This document shows positions 15,930 to 18,623 of a stretch of 18,623 bases of DNA, piece by piece (positions within the stretch are counted from its first letter, which is position 1; every line of letters begins with the position of its first letter). The DNA is from Desulfonatronum sp. GTDB lineage: Bacteria > Desulfobacterota > Desulfovibrionia > Desulfovibrionales > Desulfonatronaceae. Under the pieces are notes generated by a model. That model saw only the letters and a program-made list of their open reading frames with translations. It made no database searches and was not told the DNA's origin. The stretch spans positions 1 through 18,623 of the forward strand of contig SKYX01000370.1 in assembly GCA_007127655.1 (NCBI GenBank), in the 5' to 3' direction. The translations under genes and the position numbers were made by a program.

Positions 15930-15994
15930 CAGGCTCATCCGTCAGATTCACCTGCCAGGTTCATCCGCCAGATTCACCCGCCAGACTCACCGGG
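15930..15994. repeat. Five 13-base tandem repeats covering the MFS gene stop
   Basis: Five contiguous 13-base units start at 15930, 15943, 15956, 15969 and 15982, with consensus CAG(A/G)TTCA(C/T)CCGC; units differ at one to five positions. A weaker unit may precede at 15917. The MFS stop codon (TCA on plus) lies in the last unit. Every unit carries the TCA, so the minus strand has a TGA every 13 bases and hence stops in all three frames. Confidence 0.8.
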
Positions 15995-17267
15995 GCCGCA
16001 GGAAGCCGCGGACGAGCACAAGGACGATCAGACCGGTCATTGCCGAGGCCGCCGCGATGGCGGAGAAGCCGAAGGCGACGTAGAACCAGCCTGCCAGGGC
16101 GCTGCCCGCGGCGTAGCCAAAATTTTCGAAGGTCGCGGACAGGCTGAGGTAGCGGCCCAGCTCCCCGGCGGGGACCAGTTCTGTTTGCAGGGCCCGGAAG
16201 GCGCTGCCCCGGGCCGCGGCGCAGCCCATGATCAAGGGGAAGAGCAGGAACGCCCCGCCGGGCCAGTGGATCAACAGCGGACTGACGAGCATGAACAGCC
16301 CCGCACCCAGGGAGCCGAGGGCAATCAGGCCGTAGCGCCCGATCCGGTCCGAGAGGCGTCCCAGGAGTACGCTGCTGACAACCACGGCCACTCCACCGGC
16401 GGAAAAGACCCAGGCCACCTGCTGGGTGGTCATGGACAAGGCCTGCTCCATCCACAGAGGAAAGAACGGGATGAAAAGTCCCATGCCTCCGAAGAGGCAG
16501 ACCCCCACACCACACCCGGCAAGCAACCTGGGCGAAGCCAGGTGTCGGCGCATGTCCCTGAACATTATCGGCCAGGAGATCGACGGAGTAGGCGGTAGGG
16601 TCGGCACCCAGCGCCAAGCCAGCCAGCCCGCTCCGGCCATGAGCAATCCCAGCGCGACAAAGGGCAGGCGGTCGTCCATGGCCCCGGAGAGGAACGCCCC
16701 GGCCGGGACACCGAAAATCTGCCCGGCGGCGAAGCCGCTGATGATCCAACCTGTGGCCCATCCACGGTGAGACGGGGGAATGTAGTCGCCCACAGCGGCC
16801 AGGGTCCCGGTGGTCAGGGCTCCGCCCACTGCCCCGGCCAGGATCCGCATCAGGAGCATGGCCGAATAAGAGTGGGCCCACCAGTGGGCGAAGAGCACCA
16901 GAGCCATCAGGGCGCTGGCCAGCATCAACAATCGCTTTCGACCGAGCCGGTCAGAGACCGGCCCCCAGGCCAGGGTGCAGACACCCAGGGAGATCGCGTA
17001 TCCCGAAATCAGCCAGCCCAGGTGGACCTCCGGAACGTCCAGACGGACGCTGATCCGGGGCAAGAGCGGAGCCACGATCATGAACTGGCTCCAGGTGGCG
17101 AAAAGCAGGACCCACAGAACCGTGAGAATTTTTCTAGAGGAGGCCGGATCGTAGGGAGGCGACGGCTCAACAGGGCCGCCCGCGAGTTTTTCTTGGAGGC
17201 TCCGTGAGGGATTCTTCTCGGTAACGCGTGCAGGGAGCGGGACGGAAGGGTCGCTGACGGGTGACAT
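15987..17267 (-). CDS. MFS transporter, DHA1-like (12 TM)
   Basis: A major facilitator superfamily permease of 426 residues, probably a proton-driven efflux carrier; the substrate is unknown. A 45-residue proline-rich cytoplasmic leader precedes the first helix (ILTVLWVLLFATWSQFMIVAPLLP). Motif A appears in both halves: GPVSDRLGRKRLL between TM2 and TM3 and the degenerate GRLSDRIGRYGLI in the second half. RILAGAVGGALTTGTLAAVGDYIPPSHRG matches TM4 to the following loop of drug:H+ antiporters of the DHA1 type. About 12 membrane segments can be counted. ATG 17267 has no evident ribosome binding site, so the start is less sure. The stop lies in a 13-base tandem repeat. Confidence 0.88.
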   Translation of the reverse strand: MSPVSDPSVPLPARVTEKNPSRSLQEKLAGGPVEPSPPYDPASSRKILTVLWVLLFATWSQFMIVAPLLPRISVRLDVPEVHLGWLISGYAISLGVCTLAWGPVSDRLGRKRLLMLASALMALVLFAHWWAHSYSAMLLMRILAGAVGGALTTGTLAAVGDYIPPSHRGWATGWIISGFAAGQIFGVPAGAFLSGAMDDRLPFVALGLLMAGAGWLAWRWVPTLPPTPSISWPIMFRDMRRHLASPRLLAGCGVGVCLFGGMGLFIPFFPLWMEQALSMTTQQVAWVFSAGGVAVVVSSVLLGRLSDRIGRYGLIALGSLGAGLFMLVSPLLIHWPGGAFLLFPLIMGCAAARGSAFRALQTELVPAGELGRYLSLSATFENFGYAAGSALAGWFYVAFGFSAIAAASAMTGLIVLVLVRGFLRPR

Positions 17268-17318
17268 AAGGTGTGAGAACGGCGGTAACGCCGAGGGCGG
17301 AAGCCTCCTAGCCGTCGG

Positions 17319-17804
17319 TTAGGACGACCCAGGGGCCTCGGCGCAACACCGCAGCATCTTCAGGCCATCCTCGAACAGGACTTCGATCATGTTCGGCTTG
17401 ATGAACCGTTGGACGAACCCCGGGCCGAAAACCGAGTGACTGATCACGTCGCCGTCCTCAAAATCGGCGGCCATGGCGTAGGGTTTAACGTCCCCCGGAG
17501 CCGTGGAGGCAACTTTGCTCTCCCAGAGGGCCAGAACCTCGGGGGAGGGCTTTTTGGGGGCCGCGGGTTTCTTGGCCGCTGAGGCCCTGGGCTTTTTCTC
17601 GGCCGGTGCTTTGGGCTGGGCGGCTGCCTTGGGAGCAGGGGCCGCCTTGGGAGGGCGGTGAGCGTGTTTTCCCCCACACACCTTGCATTGCACCTTGCCG
17701 ATTTTTTCGTCGATCATGACCACCACATGGTGATCCGTGACGGTTTTGCATTTGCGACATGCCGATTCGACCGAGCTGCCGGCCTGGATGGTTTCGGTGG
17801 TCAT
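17319..17804 (-). CDS. Small zinc-ribbon protein with Ala/Lys/Pro linker and SH3/Tudor-like C-terminal domain
   Basis: A 161-residue protein of unknown function with three visible parts. Residues 16-43 hold C16xxC19 and C40xxC43, a zinc ribbon. Residues 51-88 are a low-complexity Ala/Lys/Pro linker. Residues 115-153 (FEDGDVISHSVFGPGFVQRF, then IEVLFEDGLKMLRC) look like the small beta-barrel found at the C-terminus of UvrD/PcrA and in CarD-like proteins, which can contact RNA polymerase. The frame continues upstream without a stop to 18524, but I start it at ATG 17804 because AAGGAT lies 5-6 bases before it and a strong terminator separates it from the upstream gene. A role in binding nucleic acid or polymerase is inference from the domain layout. 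Confidence 0.75.
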   Translation of the reverse strand: MTTETIQAGSSVESACRKCKTVTDHHVVVMIDEKIGKVQCKVCGGKHAHRPPKAAPAPKAAAQPKAPAEKKPRASAAKKPAAPKKPSPEVLALWESKVASTAPGDVKPYAMAADFEDGDVISHSVFGPGFVQRFIKPNMIEVLFEDGLKMLRCCAEAPGSS

Positions 17805-17820
17805 AGCGATCCTTCTGAGA

Positions 17821-17847
17821 GTCACGTCACTCCGGAGAGTCCGTGAC
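17821..17847 (-). promoter_or_regulatory. Dyad in the leader of the zinc-ribbon gene
   Basis: GTCACG (17821-17826) and CGTGAC (17842-17847) are inverted repeats enclosing a smaller palindrome, CTCCGGAG (17830-17837). It lies between the upstream terminator and the ribosome binding site at 17809-17814. It could be a protein operator or an RNA hairpin; the sequence does not tell which. Confidence 0.4.
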
Positions 17848-17860
17848 CGCTGTTCCGGGT

Positions 17861-17893
17861 AAAAAAAGCCACAAGAGCGTTTCCCCTTGTGGC
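17861..17893 (-). terminator. Strong intrinsic terminator after the zeta-like gene
   Basis: On the minus strand the exact 8-bp stem GCCACAAG/CTTGTGGC (17868-17875 and 17886-17893 on plus) with a 10-base loop is followed directly by seven T (A-run 17861-17867). It is the clearest intrinsic terminator in the window and marks the end of the upstream transcription unit. Confidence 0.87.
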
Positions 17894-17967
17894 GTGCCAA
17901 GCATGAAATCTTATCCGTTTCCCGACGAACAGGCAATGGCCTGCGAACGAGAGGACCAGTAGCCTTT

Positions 17968-18506
17968 TCACGGGAAACCCGTCGAATGTTCACAGAGCCT
18001 CGGCATTGAGGAATTCTCTGGTCTGTTTTCGTCCCCGTGCCCGTGCATGTGCACGATTCTGGGGGAGAACCATGGAGCACAATCAGCGTAGCTGTGATTT
18101 TGGAAATGGGCACATCTTGTCCGCCAGCCATAACTCGCCTGGCAACACGTTTCGCGTTGATGCTCGGATCATCCGTGCCAATGAAGAACAGACATGCGAA
18201 AAAACCGGCCTGGATCGCCTGCTGAATGACGTCGATCTCGTTCCCGGTGGAGAGGACTGTCTCGAAAGCGAGACTCACCCTGTCACGCAGGCATGTTGCC
18301 CGCAGTTCGTAGGCCCGTTGCGCGGCTTTCAAAACATTGTCTCGGCAGTTCCAATCTCCGAATTCATCTCGAACGATCAGGTCCGGGTTGATGTAGACGC
18401 AACCCGACATCCACTGGTGCATCAAGAGTTGCTCCGTGATGGAGGTCTTTCCTGTGCCGTTGGGATCGGCGACAATGATTAAGCGAGGTTTCTCCTGGCT
18501 GCTCAT
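17968..18506 (-). pseudogene. Zeta-toxin-like P-loop kinase, frameshifted and probably inactive
   Basis: Residues 1-137 from ATG 18506 match the zeta-toxin-like AAA/kinase family: RLIIVADPNGTGKTS, YINPDLIVRDEFGDWN, SLAFETVLST, FFIGTDDPSINAKRVARRVMAGGQDVPISKI. Active members phosphorylate small substrates such as UDP-N-acetylglucosamine. The family usually continues KIxSRYxxSxxNCA. Here the frame turns into unrelated sequence, while SYADCA resumes two bases out of register at about 18093 and runs to a TGA at 17968-17970, giving about 179 residues, close to the family length. One lost base near 18095 would explain this. The Walker A is also damaged: the first glycine of GPNGxGKT is Asp14, a one-base GGT/GGC-to-GAT type change. 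No good ribosome binding site lies close to the ATG; an upstream GTG (18524) is an alternative. Confidence 0.7.
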
Positions 18507-18583
18507 TGTTTCGTCCAGGTCCACCTCGCTTTTCTGGTTTCTTCTTCCATTCGCTCCTTGAGTTTATTTTCGGACTTCCTCAT
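18503..18583 (-). CDS. Possible 26-residue ORF overlapping the zeta-like start
   Basis: An ATG at 18583 opens a frame encoding a short, highly charged peptide (MRKSENKLKERMEEE and so on, ending in KQ) whose TGA overlaps the zeta-like ATG as ATGA. The overlap suggests translational coupling, but no ribosome binding site is evident and it may simply be the out-of-frame tail of the partial gene at 18564-18623. Confidence 0.22.
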   Translation of the reverse strand: MRKSENKLKERMEEETRKARWTWTKQ

Positions 18584-18623
18584 GCTTGCGGCGAACCTCG
18601 TCGGCAACGGCTTCCATCAGGGA
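18564..18623 (-). CDS. 3' end of a small gene upstream of the zeta-like kinase (cut by window)
   Basis: The minus frame entering from the window edge reads SLMEAVADEVRRKHEEVRK and stops at TAA 18564-18566, 57 bases before the zeta-like ATG. The amphipathic, charged EAVADEVRRKHEE segment resembles short proteins often encoded just before zeta-like kinases, possibly antitoxins. Only 19 residues are visible, so both reality and function are uncertain. Confidence 0.35.
   Translation of the reverse strand, partial: SLMEAVADEVRRKHEEVRK

Overview
The window is GC-rich, densely coded bacterial DNA. I infer a deltaproteobacterial anaerobe of the Desulfovibrionales type (Desulfonatronum or Desulfovibrio-like). 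The reasons are a four-subunit 2-oxoacid:ferredoxin oxidoreductase operon, Na+-translocating NADH:quinone reductase (NQR) subunits, a PaaK/F390-synthetase-like protein and an outer-membrane lytic transglycosylase. This placement comes from gene content only; no rRNA or other phylogenetic marker was compared.

Left part, plus strand (1-4707). The 3' part of queA (tRNA queuosine synthesis) is followed by an overlapping operon of the 2-oxoacid:ferredoxin oxidoreductase: delta ferredoxin, alpha (VorB type), TPP-binding beta and gamma. A 29-base REP-like palindrome fills most of the 40-base gap before aroE (shikimate dehydrogenase).

Middle (4734-11268). A minus-strand mltD-type lytic transglycosylase lipoprotein is divergent from plus-strand rlmB (23S rRNA 2'-O-methyltransferase). 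Next, on minus, are yejA and yejB, the binding protein and one permease of a microcin C/oligopeptide-type ABC importer; the usual yejE and yejF are not here. A plus-strand YgjP-like zinc metalloprotease is divergent from yejA and has a strong sigma70-like promoter so close to its ATG that the mRNA may be leaderless.

Right part, minus strand (11356-18623). Reading leftward from the window end: a decayed zeta-toxin-like kinase with a possible small upstream partner; a strong intrinsic terminator; a small zinc-ribbon/SH3-like protein; an MFS transporter; a PaaK-like adenylate-forming protein with an aberrant P-loop; nqrE and nqrF without nqrABCD; and a secreted SGNH hydrolase with a Gly-rich/Cys/TM/Arg sorting tail. 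A 350-base gap separates nqrF from the hydrolase gene.

Most genes are housekeeping or energy-metabolism genes. The less ordinary items are the split operons (yejAB, nqrEF), the frameshifted zeta-like gene that makes a false 401-residue fusion reading frame, the REP-like palindrome, the 13-base tandem repeat over the MFS stop, the putative leaderless gene and the sorting-tail hydrolase. I saw no CRISPR array, tRNA, rRNA, insertion sequence or phage gene.
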